From positions 62,001 through 126,000 of the forward strand of contig JACKHZ010000011.1 of the NCBI GenBank assembly GCA_020638735.1: DNA of 64,000 bases. Reading direction: 5' to 3'. Below, in pieces: positions 20,528-29,097 of this stretch (position 1 is its first letter; the number at the start of each line of letters is the position of its first letter). The notes beneath the pieces were generated by a model, which had not been told where the DNA came from, made no database searches, and saw nothing but the letters and a program-made list of their open reading frames with translations. The DNA is from Planctomycetota bacterium (GTDB lineage: Bacteria; Planctomycetota; UBA1135; UBA2386). A program made the translations under genes and the position numbers.

Positions 20528-22108
20528 TCAGCGCAGGGCGTGGAACCACGGATCGGCGAGCAGCAGGTCCTCGTCGTCGAGCTCGCGGCGGTTGAGGCTC
20601 CGTTGCGCGTCGGGCGCAGCCTCCCACGGCACCAACTGCCACTCGACGAGGGCACCCGCGCGCAGGTCGGTGATCGCGGTCCAGGCATTGTCGATCATCC
20701 CGGGCGTGTAGACGAGCACCTTGTCGGTGGCGGCGCCTTCGGGCCAGCGGCCGTCGAGCACCTCGACGTCGCGCAGCGCGACGCCGATGAGGCAGTCCTT
20801 GTAGGGCACCGTGCCCGGCTGGGGCGGCAGCACCAGCGAGGCGACCTTGGCGCGCACGGACACCGCGGAGCGGGTCGCCGCCGGCGTCGTCACCGTCGGT
20901 AGCTCGAGCAGCTGCCAGTCACCGACCGCGAACTCTCGCATCGCGAACTGCCAGACGACGACGCGCTTGCCGGCGAGCCGGTCGCGCCCGGCGCGGAGTT
21001 CGTCGCGCAACGAGCGGCGCGTCTGCGCCGCACCGGCGTCGTTGATGGTGATGCGGTCGACGGGGCGCTGCATCGCCAGCGACAGGGATTCGACCAGGCC
21101 CGCGCCTTCACCGAAGCCCATGCTGGGGAGCGAGTAGATGTTGCTGAAGCTGTCGCCGAGCAGCAGCACGTCGGCGGTCGTCGACGGCTGCCATGGCGTG
21201 CCATCGGCTTGCAGCACCGCTTCGACGCGTTGGTGTTCCGGCGCGAACTGCGTCTGGTCGTCTGGCAGGCGCAACATGATCGCGATGTCGCCGAGGTGCT
21301 CGACGTCACGCGCTTCGCTGCGGTAGCCCGCGTCCGGAGCGTCCGGGAGCAACGGCTGCAGCGTCTTCGCCAGCTGTTGCGCGACCGCGCGCATGGCCGC
21401 CGCGGTCCAGTGGGTGTCGGTCTTCAGGAACGGTTCTGGCTGGGCCGCCAGCAGCTGCGTCGGGTCGAAGACGCGAACGCCGTGCTCTTGCAGGTCCCCG
21501 GCCAGGCGCGGCCAGGACGGGTTCTGCAGCGGCAGTGCGTCTCGGGCGACGGTGCCGGTCGGGTCGAGCTGGGCTTTGACCGTGGTCGGCATCAGCACCA
21601 GCTCGACGCCGCGAGCACGCAGCTGGTCGCGGAACTGCAGGATCGCCGGGAGCGGGTCCGGCTGCGGTGGTTGCTCCCAGCTGCGGCCGCCCAGCCGGCG
21701 CCGCTTCAGGACCTCGGGCTCGAGGAAGCCGCGCCCGGTCACGTAGTCGAAGCCGGGGCGGTAGAACAGCCAGCCATCGGGCGCGAGATAGGCCTGCTCG
21801 TTGCCGCAGCCGACACGGGAGAGCAGCGCCTGCACGGGCGGCAGCAGCAGCTGTCCGAGCTGCGACTCGTCTTCGAGGGTGCGTTCGAACTCGTGGAAGT
21901 TGCGTTCGCTCGGCGCGCTGGTGAAGACGTTCACCACGTGCGGGACGTTGCCGGCGCGCAGCTCGTGCACGAGCTGCAGCAGGGGCACGACGACGATCGT
22001 CAACAGCAGCAGCACGACGGCAGCGATCGCGGTCGGCCGGCCGACGGTCGTCTGGCCGAGTTCGACCATGGCGACCTCTTCGCGGGTGGGCGGTGCGGGC
22101 TTGCTCAT
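20528..22108 (-). CDS. AlgJ-like SGNH membrane protein (putative O-acetyltransferase)
   Basis: 526 aa. Cytoplasmic N-terminus, one transmembrane helix (about 29-47), then a periplasmic domain. Motifs in AlgJ order: LKTDTHW (228-234) and LLLGDSFSNIYS (315-326). DGWLFYRPG (111-119) is the conserved AlgJ/AlgX start-of-domain signature. The C-terminal 100 residues form an extra strand-rich module. Begins 6 bp after the MBOAT gene, so coupling is likely. By analogy with alginate AlgI/AlgJ, the MBOAT passes acetyl across the membrane and this protein helps transfer it. Confidence 0.85.
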   Translation of the reverse strand: MSKPAPPTREEVAMVELGQTTVGRPTAIAAVVLLLLTIVVVPLLQLVHELRAGNVPHVVNVFTSAPSERNFHEFERTLEDESQLGQLLLPPVQALLSRVGCGNEQAYLAPDGWLFYRPGFDYVTGRGFLEPEVLKRRRLGGRSWEQPPQPDPLPAILQFRDQLRARGVELVLMPTTVKAQLDPTGTVARDALPLQNPSWPRLAGDLQEHGVRVFDPTQLLAAQPEPFLKTDTHWTAAAMRAVAQQLAKTLQPLLPDAPDAGYRSEARDVEHLGDIAIMLRLPDDQTQFAPEHQRVEAVLQADGTPWQPSTTADVLLLGDSFSNIYSLPSMGFGEGAGLVESLSLAMQRPVDRITINDAGAAQTRRSLRDELRAGRDRLAGKRVVVWQFAMREFAVGDWQLLELPTVTTPAATRSAVSVRAKVASLVLPPQPGTVPYKDCLIGVALRDVEVLDGRWPEGAATDKVLVYTPGMIDNAWTAITDLRAGALVEWQLVPWEAAPDAQRSLNRRELDDEDLLLADPWFHALR

Positions 22109-22114
22109 GGTCGG

Positions 22115-23569
22115 CTAGAAGATGAAGTAGATGAACGGGTTGTAGGACTGCGTGTAGAGCAGCGTGATCGACGCCCACAAACCGAGCACCGACAGCGCGA
22201 CCTTGCCCGGCGTCAGGCGACGGGTCCAGTCCCAGCTCTGCGGCGCGAAGAACGCGATCGCCGACGCGACGGCGAGCGACGCGAGGTAGTAGGGCTGTCG
22301 GATGACCAGGTCGAGCAGCGGCGCGCCCGCCTGGGCCGTGCCCACTCCGAACATCGCTCCGACGTAGCGCAGCGCAGTGTCGAGGTCCGGGGCCCGGAAG
22401 AACACCCAGGCGATCAGTACGATGCCAAACGTCAGCATCACGCGGGCCGGGCGCGGCAGCGAGTTGTAGAAGCTGTACTTGCCGCGCGCCCGCTCGAACG
22501 CGAGCCAGCCGCCGTGGATGGCGCCCCAGATGACGAAGTTCCACGACGAGCCGTGCCACAGACCGCCGAGCAGCATGACCAGCGCCAGGTTGACGTAGGT
22601 GCGGGTCTCTCCCTTGCGGTTGCCGCCGAGCGGCACGTAGAGGTAGTCGCGCAGCCAGCTCGACAGCGAGATGTGCCAGCGTCGCCAGAACTCGGTGATC
22701 GACTGCGACTTGTAGGGTGAGTCGAAGTTCTTCGCGAAGACGAAGCCGAACATCAGCCCGAGCCCGATCGCCATGTCGGAGTAGGCGCTGAAGTCGAAGT
22801 AGATCTGCATCGCGTAGGCGACGACGCCGTGCCACGCGTCGACGACACCGGCGGAGCCGGCGTCGAAGACCGTGTCGGCGACCTTGCCGCACGGGTTGGC
22901 GAGCATCACCTTCTTGAGCATGCCGAGCGCGAACATCGTGGTGCCGCGCGCGAACTTCTCGACCGTGTGGCTGCGCTCGCGCAGCTGCTCGGCGACGTCG
23001 GCGAAGCGGATGATCGGGCCGGCGACGAGCTGCGGGAACATCGCCACGTAGCAGGCGAAGTCGAGCGGATCGCGCATGCCGCGGGCGTCGCCGCGGTAGA
23101 CGTCGATCGAGTAGCTCATCGACTGGAAGGTGTAGAAGCTGATGCCGAGCGGCAGCGTGACGCGCAGCGCGTCGTGCCAGGCCGCGGCGTCCAGGCCGAC
23201 GGCGGTCATCAGCGCGTTGTAGTTCTCCAGCCCGAAGTTGAAGTACTTGAAGAATCCGAGCAGCGACAGGTTGGAGACGATCGAGACCAGCAGCGCGGTC
23301 CGCTGGCGGCGCGTCCGCCGCTGGTCCTTCGGCAGCGCCAGCAGGTCCGGGTTGGGCTCCGGTCCGCTACGCATGATGGCGATGCCGCACCAGTAGTCGA
23401 TGAACGTCGACCCCAGCATCAGCAGCACGAACCACGGGTTTGCCCAGCCGTAGAAGGCGTAGCTGACGAGCGTCAGCACGAGGTGTCGCAGCCGACGGCC
23501 ACCGCTGTAGTAGACCAACAGGGTCAGTGGCAGGAACCAGAACAGGAACAGCTGCGAGCTGAAGACCAC
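22115..23569 (-). CDS. MBOAT family membrane-bound O-acyltransferase (AlgI-like)
   Basis: 484 aa, about ten or more membrane spans. The family core is plain: SFYTFQSMSYSIDVYRG, FPQLVAGPI, QIYFDFSAYSDMAIG, EFWRRWHISLSSWLRDYLY and LGGLWHGSSWNF with the catalytic-type His339. It matches the AlgI/DltB branch, which transfers acyl groups from a cytoplasmic donor across the membrane for modification of extracellular polymers. It lies between SGNH genes upstream (23601) and downstream (20528, 19415). Confidence 0.93.
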   Translation of the reverse strand: MVFSSQLFLFWFLPLTLLVYYSGGRRLRHLVLTLVSYAFYGWANPWFVLLMLGSTFIDYWCGIAIMRSGPEPNPDLLALPKDQRRTRRQRTALLVSIVSNLSLLGFFKYFNFGLENYNALMTAVGLDAAAWHDALRVTLPLGISFYTFQSMSYSIDVYRGDARGMRDPLDFACYVAMFPQLVAGPIIRFADVAEQLRERSHTVEKFARGTTMFALGMLKKVMLANPCGKVADTVFDAGSAGVVDAWHGVVAYAMQIYFDFSAYSDMAIGLGLMFGFVFAKNFDSPYKSQSITEFWRRWHISLSSWLRDYLYVPLGGNRKGETRTYVNLALVMLLGGLWHGSSWNFVIWGAIHGGWLAFERARGKYSFYNSLPRPARVMLTFGIVLIAWVFFRAPDLDTALRYVGAMFGVGTAQAGAPLLDLVIRQPYYLASLAVASAIAFFAPQSWDWTRRLTPGKVALSVLGLWASITLLYTQSYNPFIYFIF

Positions 23570-23600
23570 GGCGATCTCGAGCGGGAGGGATTGCTGTGCG

Positions 23601-25211
23601 TCAGCGACGGGTCGCAGGGAGTTGGGACACCTGCCAGCGGTACTTGGCTTCGTCCGGGCGGTGATCGAACATGTAGTCTTCGCGGAAGAGGAAGATCAGC
23701 ACCCGCACACCGTCGAGCAGCTCGTCGCATTCCTTGGCGAGGTGGACCATCAGTTGGGGGGCCGATCCGCCGATCGAGCGACGACGGGTCGCGATGCCGG
23801 TCTGTGCCACGAGGTGGGAAGCAATATCGGCGGCGGGCACGCCATAGAAGGTCGGCACCCCGACAAAGCTGTCGCCAAGGAGGAGGACGGGGCCCTTGGC
23901 CATCTGCCGCGGCAGCGGCTGTCCGTCCGACGTGACCACGCTGGTGGCTTCGTAGCAGTCAGCGTTGTGGGATCTCGGCGGAAACAGCTCGAACGAGTCG
24001 GGGATGCTGTAGCGGACCGTCTCGTACTGGAGATCCGAGTAAGGGTGAGGCAGTTCGGTGTAGCGGCGGAGGCGAGGCGCGATCTCGGCCGCCGCAGCCA
24101 TGATCCCGCCATCGGCGGGGTGTCCGTCGACCGCGTCGTAGAAGACGTTGGCGTGGTGCTGGCTCGCCGCGATCAGTGCTGGCAGGAGATCGACGACTTC
24201 GATTCCTGCACGCAGCAGGCTGAGGTGCCAGAACAGCCGGTATGGGTGCGTGATCCCGTCTGCTGGCGGTTGCTCGGACATCAACAACGTCGCCAGCTGC
24301 TCCTTCTCGGGGAATGGCGCGACGATCAGATCGACGTTGCGCGCCGCCAGTTGATCGCGCAGAGCGACGAAGAACGCGACCTGTGGCGCAGGCCACCGAT
24401 CGTCAGGCTCGTGCGTGATGTAGTGCAGGTTGCGCAGGGCGATTCGGGTGCCGTCGACCAGCGGACTGCCTTCGGCCTTCAATCGGGTTGCGAGGTCGAC
24501 GCGCAGCCCGGCCAATTCTGCCTGCCATTCGGCGAAGGAGCCATGTTGTCGCTCCAGCGCTTCGATGCGCGCGATCGACGTGGCGATCGCTTCTTCCCGG
24601 CCGATGGTGAGGTCACCGTGCTGCGCCGGCCGTAGCGTTCGGGGTTCGCTCGCGGGCTGCAGTCCGATAGCCGCGAAAATCGGCAGGTCGAAGCGATCCG
24701 TTTCGTCCACCCGCTGGATCGAGCGCACCGACTCCGGCATCTCCTCCCACGGCACCAGGATCGCCGAATGGTGGCTCCCGACCTCGAGGCGGAACGCCGA
24801 GGTCGCTCGTCGATCGTGGAAGGCCACGGACACGACCAGTACCTCGTCGGCGTCGGCTACGCGCTTGCAGCGGTTGACGGCGAGGCAATCCGGGTAGTCG
24901 CTGGTCGCCGCCTCCGGGGCGGCGCTGGTCGCGAGGACCTCCAGCACGGTGCGTTTGCCGTCGAGCACCGGCGCGTCGCCGAGGAACTCCAGGTGCAGGT
25001 AGGCGCCGGCGCGCGGGCGCAGCCGGGCCACCTGCTGCTCGAGTTCAGCCACCCGACGGGCGTCGGCTCCCTGGTCGTTGGCTGTCTGCTGCCGAACCGC
25101 GTCGCTCTCACCCGTTCCCGTCGACTCCCCGGCGGTGTCGCTGCCGCATGCTGTCAACGTGAGGGCGAGCGTGCAGGTGAGGGAGGCGGTGCGCAGGCGT
25201 AGCACGGGCAT
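23601..25211 (-). CDS. SGNH-like lipoprotein upstream of the MBOAT gene
   Basis: 536 aa. Signal peptide with lipobox LTAC (Cys22), then an acidic linker and a predicted coiled coil (about 50-70). The C-terminal half shows the AlgX-type pair in divergent form: DAVDGHP (359-365) in place of TDxHW and LLLGDSF (443-449). Trp after the His is replaced by Pro, so the motif is weaker than in its neighbours. The N-terminal 200 residues are a separate beta-rich domain I do not recognise. First gene of the cassette, 31 bp before the MBOAT. Confidence 0.75.
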   Translation of the reverse strand: MPVLRLRTASLTCTLALTLTACGSDTAGESTGTGESDAVRQQTANDQGADARRVAELEQQVARLRPRAGAYLHLEFLGDAPVLDGKRTVLEVLATSAAPEAATSDYPDCLAVNRCKRVADADEVLVVSVAFHDRRATSAFRLEVGSHHSAILVPWEEMPESVRSIQRVDETDRFDLPIFAAIGLQPASEPRTLRPAQHGDLTIGREEAIATSIARIEALERQHGSFAEWQAELAGLRVDLATRLKAEGSPLVDGTRIALRNLHYITHEPDDRWPAPQVAFFVALRDQLAARNVDLIVAPFPEKEQLATLLMSEQPPADGITHPYRLFWHLSLLRAGIEVVDLLPALIAASQHHANVFYDAVDGHPADGGIMAAAAEIAPRLRRYTELPHPYSDLQYETVRYSIPDSFELFPPRSHNADCYEATSVVTSDGQPLPRQMAKGPVLLLGDSFVGVPTFYGVPAADIASHLVAQTGIATRRRSIGGSAPQLMVHLAKECDELLDGVRVLIFLFREDYMFDHRPDEAKYRWQVSQLPATRR

Positions 25212-25295
25212 GGCGGATCCGGGAACCCTACCAGATCGGCCATCGGCCCCGCACAGGTTGACCGACCCGGCGGTCCGCGGTGCAGCAGGTGGCGG

Positions 25296-25868
25296 CTAGT
25301 TGCGGTTCTTGATCAGCACCGGCTCGCGCAGCTTGATCAGGCCGGGCTCCGGCGCCGGCGGGTCGAGCGGCTCTTCGTCCGTCTCGAGGTCTGCCACGCA
25401 GCGGATCCGCCAGCTCCAGCCCTCCTGCAGGTGGGCGCCGTAGGTCGGCGTGCGCAGCTCGTCGGAGTAGTAGCTACCACGCGCCAGCGGCATCGGCACC
25501 GGCACGATCACGTGGCAGGACTGGCTCGAGACCATGCGACCGTCCTTGTCGAGCACGTCGAGCGATACCCACGCCTGCACGACCGGCTTGGCGGTGCGGT
25601 TCTGATAGTGGAACCGGCAGCGCAGGTAGGGGCTGCGGTCGGTGCCCGGGAAGCCGTCGAGCGTGATCTCGCGCACCGTCACGCGGCCCTGCCCTTCGAA
25701 GTCGAAGTCGTGCACGCCCATGTTCTGCTCGCGAAACACCGCCTGGATCTGGCGGAACTGCTCCAGGTCGGCCACCGGCGGTGGCGTGTCGCGCTGGATC
25801 TCGAAGGGGGTTGCGCACGCGGCGGCGAGCAGCAGGGCGAAAGCGGCGAGGATGCGGCGGGTGTTCAT
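25296..25868 (-). CDS. YcfL-like lipoprotein of unknown function
   Basis: 190 aa from ATG 25868. Signal peptide with lipobox AAACA. The mature part is a beta-sandwich-like domain with CRFHYQNRTAKPVVQAWVSL, resembling YcfL/DUF1425 periplasmic lipoproteins that carry an immunoglobulin-like fold. The C-terminal 30 residues are Pro-rich. It is separated by 84 bp from the O-acetylation cassette and divergent from ffh. A good -10 box on the minus strand, TAGAAT (25902-25897), lies 28 nt upstream. Confidence 0.75.
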   Translation of the reverse strand: MNTRRILAAFALLLAAACATPFEIQRDTPPPVADLEQFRQIQAVFREQNMGVHDFDFEGQGRVTVREITLDGFPGTDRSPYLRCRFHYQNRTAKPVVQAWVSLDVLDKDGRMVSSQSCHVIVPVPMPLARGSYYSDELRTPTYGAHLQEGWSWRIRCVADLETDEEPLDPPAPEPGLIKLREPVLIKNRN

Positions 25869-25909
25869 GGCGCGCGGCTCAGCAAGGTTCGGGCCGATTC
25901 TACGACGTC

Positions 25910-25961
25910 GGCCGGTCGCGTGTGCTTCCGGCCTCGTCGCGGTTGGCCGGCCTTTTTCTTT
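25910..25961 (+). terminator. Intrinsic terminator / possible attenuator in front of ffh
   Basis: CCGGCC (25928-25933) and GGCCGG (25945-25950) form a hairpin followed by CCTTTTTCTTT, a plus-strand intrinsic terminator 37 nt before the ffh start. An upstream GGCCGG (25910-25915) can pair with the same CCGGCC, so two mutually exclusive hairpins are possible, the layout of a transcription attenuator. No plus-strand gene precedes it (the upstream gene is divergent). Alternative: it only stops antisense transcription. Confidence 0.5.
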
Positions 25962-25997
25962 GACCGCCGTCGCCCCGGCCAAGATCCTGCCCGGCCC

Positions 25998-27479
25998 ATG
26001 TTCGATTCGCTCGCCAACGCGCTGGGCAAGGCCTACCGCAGCCTGGTCGGCCAGAAGACCCTGACCGAGGCCAACGTCGACGACGGCATCCGGGCGGTGC
26101 GCCAGGCGCTGCTCGAGGCCGACGTCAACTTCCAGGTCGCCAAGGAGTTCGTCGCCGACGTGCGGCAGCGCGTGGTGGGCCAGAAGGTCATCGAGTCGGT
26201 CGAGCCGGGGCAGCAGTTCGTCAAGTGCTTCCACGACGCGCTGACCGAGCTGCTCGGCGGCCAGGCGGTGGGGCTGCCGGTCGCCGATTCTGGGCCGCTG
26301 GTGCTGATGATGTGCGGCCTGCAGGGCAGCGGCAAGACGACCACGTGCGCCAAGCTGGCGCTGCACCTGCGCAAGACCAAGAAGAAGAACCCGCTGCTGG
26401 TCGCCGCCGACCTGCAGCGCCCGGCCGCCGTCGACCAGTTGCAGAGCCTCGGCAAGCAGCTGGGCGTCGCGGTGTTCGCCGAGCCCGGGCAGAAGCGCGC
26501 GCCGGCGGTCTGCAAGGCCGGCCTCGAGTTCGCGAAGAAGCACGGCCACGACGTCGTCATCCTCGACACGGCCGGTCGCCTGCACATCGACGAGCCGTTG
26601 ATGCAGGAGGTGGCGGAGGTGCACGCGGTGACGAAGCCGCACGGCGTGTTGCTGGTCTGCGACTCGATGCTCGGTCAGGACGCGGTCAACTCGGCGAAGG
26701 AGTTCCACGCCCGCCTGCCGCTGCACGGCCTGGTGCTGACCAAGGTCGACGGCGACGCGCGCGGCGGCGCGGCGTTGTCGATCGTCAAGGTCACCGGGCG
26801 CCCGATCCTGTTCGCCGGCGTCGGCGAGAAGCCCGACGACTTCGAGGTGTTCGACCCGTCGCGCATGGCCGGCCGCATCCTCGGCATGGGCGACGTCGTC
26901 GGCCTGGTCGAGAAGGCGCAGAGCGTCATCGACGAGAAGGAGGCCGAGAAGGCGGCGAAGAAGCTGCAGAAGGGCAGCTTCAACTTCGAGGACTTCCTCT
27001 CGCAGCTCAACATGATCCGCAAGATGGGGCCGCTGAAGAAAGTGCTCGGCATGCTGCCGGGCGTCGGCTCCATGATGAAGGACGTCGATCTCGACGACGG
27101 TCACTTCAAGCGCATCGAGGCCATCATCCTGTCGATGACCCCGAAGGAGCGCCGCCGTCCGGAGCTGCTCGACCTGCCGCGGCGTCGCCGCCTCGCCGCC
27201 GGCTCCGGCAACGAGCTCGACGCCGTCAACGGCCTCATCAAGCAGTTCAAGGCCATGCAGGACATGATGAAGAAGCTCGGCCGCGGCGGCATGGGGGGCC
27301 TCGGTGACCTGTTTGGCGGCGGCGGCGGTCCGGGTGGGCCTGGCGGCATGGGCGGGCTCGGCGGCCTCGGCGGCATGGGGGGGCTCGGTGGCTTGGGCGG
27401 GCCCGGCGGCGGCGGACGACGCGGTTTCCCCGGCTTCCCGGGGGGCGGTCGCGGGTTCCCCGGCGGTCGGCGGCGCTGA
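25998..27479 (+). CDS. ffh: Signal recognition particle protein Ffh
   Basis: 493 aa from ATG 25998. N domain helix bundle, then the G domain with GLQGSGKTTTCAKLA (P-loop), VAADLQRPAAVDQL, VILDTAGRLHIDEPL, LTKVDGDARGG and GVGEKPDDFEVFDP. The M domain binds 4.5S RNA and signal peptides (FEDFLSQLNMIRKMGPLKKVLGMLPG, SMTPKERR..., RRRRLAAGSGN). The last 65 residues are a Gly-rich tail of GGMGGLGG repeats ending in Arg, longer than in most Ffh proteins. Co-directional with rpsP downstream, a common neighbour. Confidence 0.96.
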   Translation: MFDSLANALGKAYRSLVGQKTLTEANVDDGIRAVRQALLEADVNFQVAKEFVADVRQRVVGQKVIESVEPGQQFVKCFHDALTELLGGQAVGLPVADSGPLVLMMCGLQGSGKTTTCAKLALHLRKTKKKNPLLVAADLQRPAAVDQLQSLGKQLGVAVFAEPGQKRAPAVCKAGLEFAKKHGHDVVILDTAGRLHIDEPLMQEVAEVHAVTKPHGVLLVCDSMLGQDAVNSAKEFHARLPLHGLVLTKVDGDARGGAALSIVKVTGRPILFAGVGEKPDDFEVFDPSRMAGRILGMGDVVGLVEKAQSVIDEKEAEKAAKKLQKGSFNFEDFLSQLNMIRKMGPLKKVLGMLPGVGSMMKDVDLDDGHFKRIEAIILSMTPKERRRPELLDLPRRRRLAAGSGNELDAVNGLIKQFKAMQDMMKKLGRGGMGGLGDLFGGGGGPGGPGGMGGLGGLGGMGGLGGLGGPGGGGRRGFPGFPGGGRGFPGGRRR

Positions 27480-27580
27480 ACCCGTTGCCAGGGCAGCAAA
27501 AACAGGCTGGCAATCGGACCTGCGATCTGCTTTGCTTCTCGCCCCTTTCGCGGCACACCGACGCACGGAGACCGAATCCC

Positions 27581-27973
27581 TTGGCAGTCACGCTTCGTCT
27601 GAAACGCTTTGGACGCCTCAACCACCCGACCTATCGCGTGGTGGCGACCGACCCTCGCTTCCCCCGTGACGGCCGGATCATCGAGTCGCTCGGCTACTAC
27701 CTGCCCCTGATGCCTCGCGCGCAGGAGCAGCTGAAGCTGAACACGGAGCGTGTCCAGTATTGGCTGTCGGTCGGCGCCAAGCCGTCGGAGACGGTGGCGA
27801 CGATGATCGAGCGCTCGGGCCTGACGGTACCGACGCCGAAGAAGCCGGAGCGCAAGAAGGGCAAGGGCGCCCCTGCGCCGTTCGTGCCGCCGAAGAAGAA
27901 GGTGCGCAAGAGCAAGGCCGACAAGCGTGCGGCCAAGGCGGCGAAGGAAGCCGCTGGCGGCAAGAAGAAGTAG
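27581..27973 (+). CDS. rpsP: 30S ribosomal protein S16, extended C-terminus
   Basis: 130 aa. The start is TTG 27581, giving (M)AVTLRLKRFGRLNHPTYRVV, aligned with the conserved S16 N-terminus; GGAG at 27567-27570 serves as the ribosome binding site. ATG/TTG codons further upstream would add about 32 residues with no S16 character. S16 is usually about 80-90 aa; here residues about 85-130 are a Lys/Ala/Pro-rich basic tail. An inverted repeat TTGCCAG/CTGGCAA (27485-27513) lies in the 101-bp gap after ffh. Confidence 0.95.
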   Translation: MAVTLRLKRFGRLNHPTYRVVATDPRFPRDGRIIESLGYYLPLMPRAQEQLKLNTERVQYWLSVGAKPSETVATMIERSGLTVPTPKKPERKKGKGAPAPFVPPKKKVRKSKADKRAAKAAKEAAGGKKK

Positions 27974-28040
27974 CCGGCGGCGGGGCGCCACCTGCGCCGG
28001 TCTTGCCGGTCAGTCGGCGGCGGTCGCGGTTCGCTCTCGT

Positions 28041-28085
28041 TGCTCCCGCAGCCAGTGCTTCTGCAGCCAGTGCTCCCGCAGCCAG
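28041..28085 (+). repeat. Three 15-bp tandem repeats downstream of rpsP
   Basis: Units TGCTCCCGCAGCCAG, TGCTTCTGCAGCCAG and TGCTCCCGCAGCCAG at 28041, 28056 and 28071, followed by a further partial TGG. They lie 68 bp after the rpsP stop in a non-coding gap of 201 bp. No known repeat family recognised. Confidence 0.85.
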
Positions 28086-28174
28086 TGGTCGTGCCGGTCG
28101 CCCGGCACCTGCTTTCGTGGATGGTCCGCGCTGTCAGCGCCTGACGACTGGTCGATCACCCTCCGAGGATCGTC

Positions 28175-28942
28175 GTGACGACGAAGAAGAAGTCCAAAGC
28201 AACGACCGCCGACGCGGCGCCGCCGGATCTGCGCGAGGCGCTCGAGCCGACGCCGGCCAACCTGACGGCGATCCTCAAGGACCTCAAGGCGGTCCTGGCC
28301 GACATTCCGGCGCCGCAGCCGGTGGAGGGCGAGGACGGCAAGCCGGTCTTGCCGCAGCTCGATCTGGTGGATGCCCTGCTGCACATCGCCTTCGCCGATG
28401 GCTTGCCGTGCGGCTACGGCCAGGAGGCGCGCCGCCGCATCGACGATGGCTACGTCGACCGCAACGAGTTCCGCGTCACCGAGGCGTTCGAGGTCGAGGA
28501 CCTGCTGCGCGACCTCGAGATCCCGAGTCTCTTCGACCGCTGCCTCGCGGTGCGCGACTCGGTCGCGCAGATCTACAACGACCAGAACGGCGTCAACCTG
28601 GCCTTCCTGCGGGAGGCCGGCATCAGCGACCGCAACACCTTCTTCCAGCGTGTGCCGGCGGTGCCGCCGCACGTCGTCGCGTTCCTCGCCAACCTGCTGA
28701 CGGTCGAGGAGCTCTGCTTCTCGGACAAGTCGACGCTGCGGGCCCAGCAGCGGCTCGGCCTGGATCCGAAGAACGCCGCGGTCGCCAAGTTCCTCGATGA
28801 GGTGCGCGCGCTGCTGAAGCCCTACGGACACCTGCCGCTGTCGGTCGGTCCGCACCTGGGCGGTGGCAAGCCCAACCAGACGCACGTGCTGTCGCCTGCC
28901 TGCCTCCTGGTTCGTCTCGCGCCCGCCAGCAAGCGCCGCTGA
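28175..28942 (+). CDS. Uncharacterised all-helical protein, possibly HhH-GPD/endonuclease III-like fold
   Basis: 255 aa from GTG 28175 with a ribosome-binding GAGG 10 nt upstream. N-terminal 20 residues are Lys/Thr-rich and disordered. The rest is alpha-helical. The stretch ISDRNTFFQRVPAVPPHVVAFLANLL...STLRAQQRLGL vaguely resembles the second half of endonuclease III-like (HhH-GPD) proteins, but I see no GPG hairpin, no catalytic Lys/Asp pair and no FeS cysteines. If related, it is a non-catalytic homologue. Sits between rpsP and maf. Confidence 0.7.
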   Translation: MTTKKKSKATTADAAPPDLREALEPTPANLTAILKDLKAVLADIPAPQPVEGEDGKPVLPQLDLVDALLHIAFADGLPCGYGQEARRRIDDGYVDRNEFRVTEAFEVEDLLRDLEIPSLFDRCLAVRDSVAQIYNDQNGVNLAFLREAGISDRNTFFQRVPAVPPHVVAFLANLLTVEELCFSDKSTLRAQQRLGLDPKNAAVAKFLDEVRALLKPYGHLPLSVGPHLGGGKPNQTHVLSPACLLVRLAPASKRR

Positions 28943-29097
28943 CCCGAGCTGGTCCAGGCCGCTCCTCCGGTGCCCGGCCGGTCCTCGCGCGCGACACGCT
29001 CGCTGGGAACGCGCAAGCGCTTCCCGGCGCAGACCGCGCTCGTCCCGCGGTTCCTCGCGGCCGGCGCTTGTGCGGCGCCTCCCGGTCCGGTGACCAT

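Noticed and set aside
27485..27513. Intrinsic terminator between ffh and rpsP
   Set aside because: The TTGCCAG/CTGGCAA stem is short with a 15-nt loop and no following T-run.
28041..28085. CRISPR-like array
   Set aside because: Three 15-bp direct tandem units without spacers, and no cas genes nearby.
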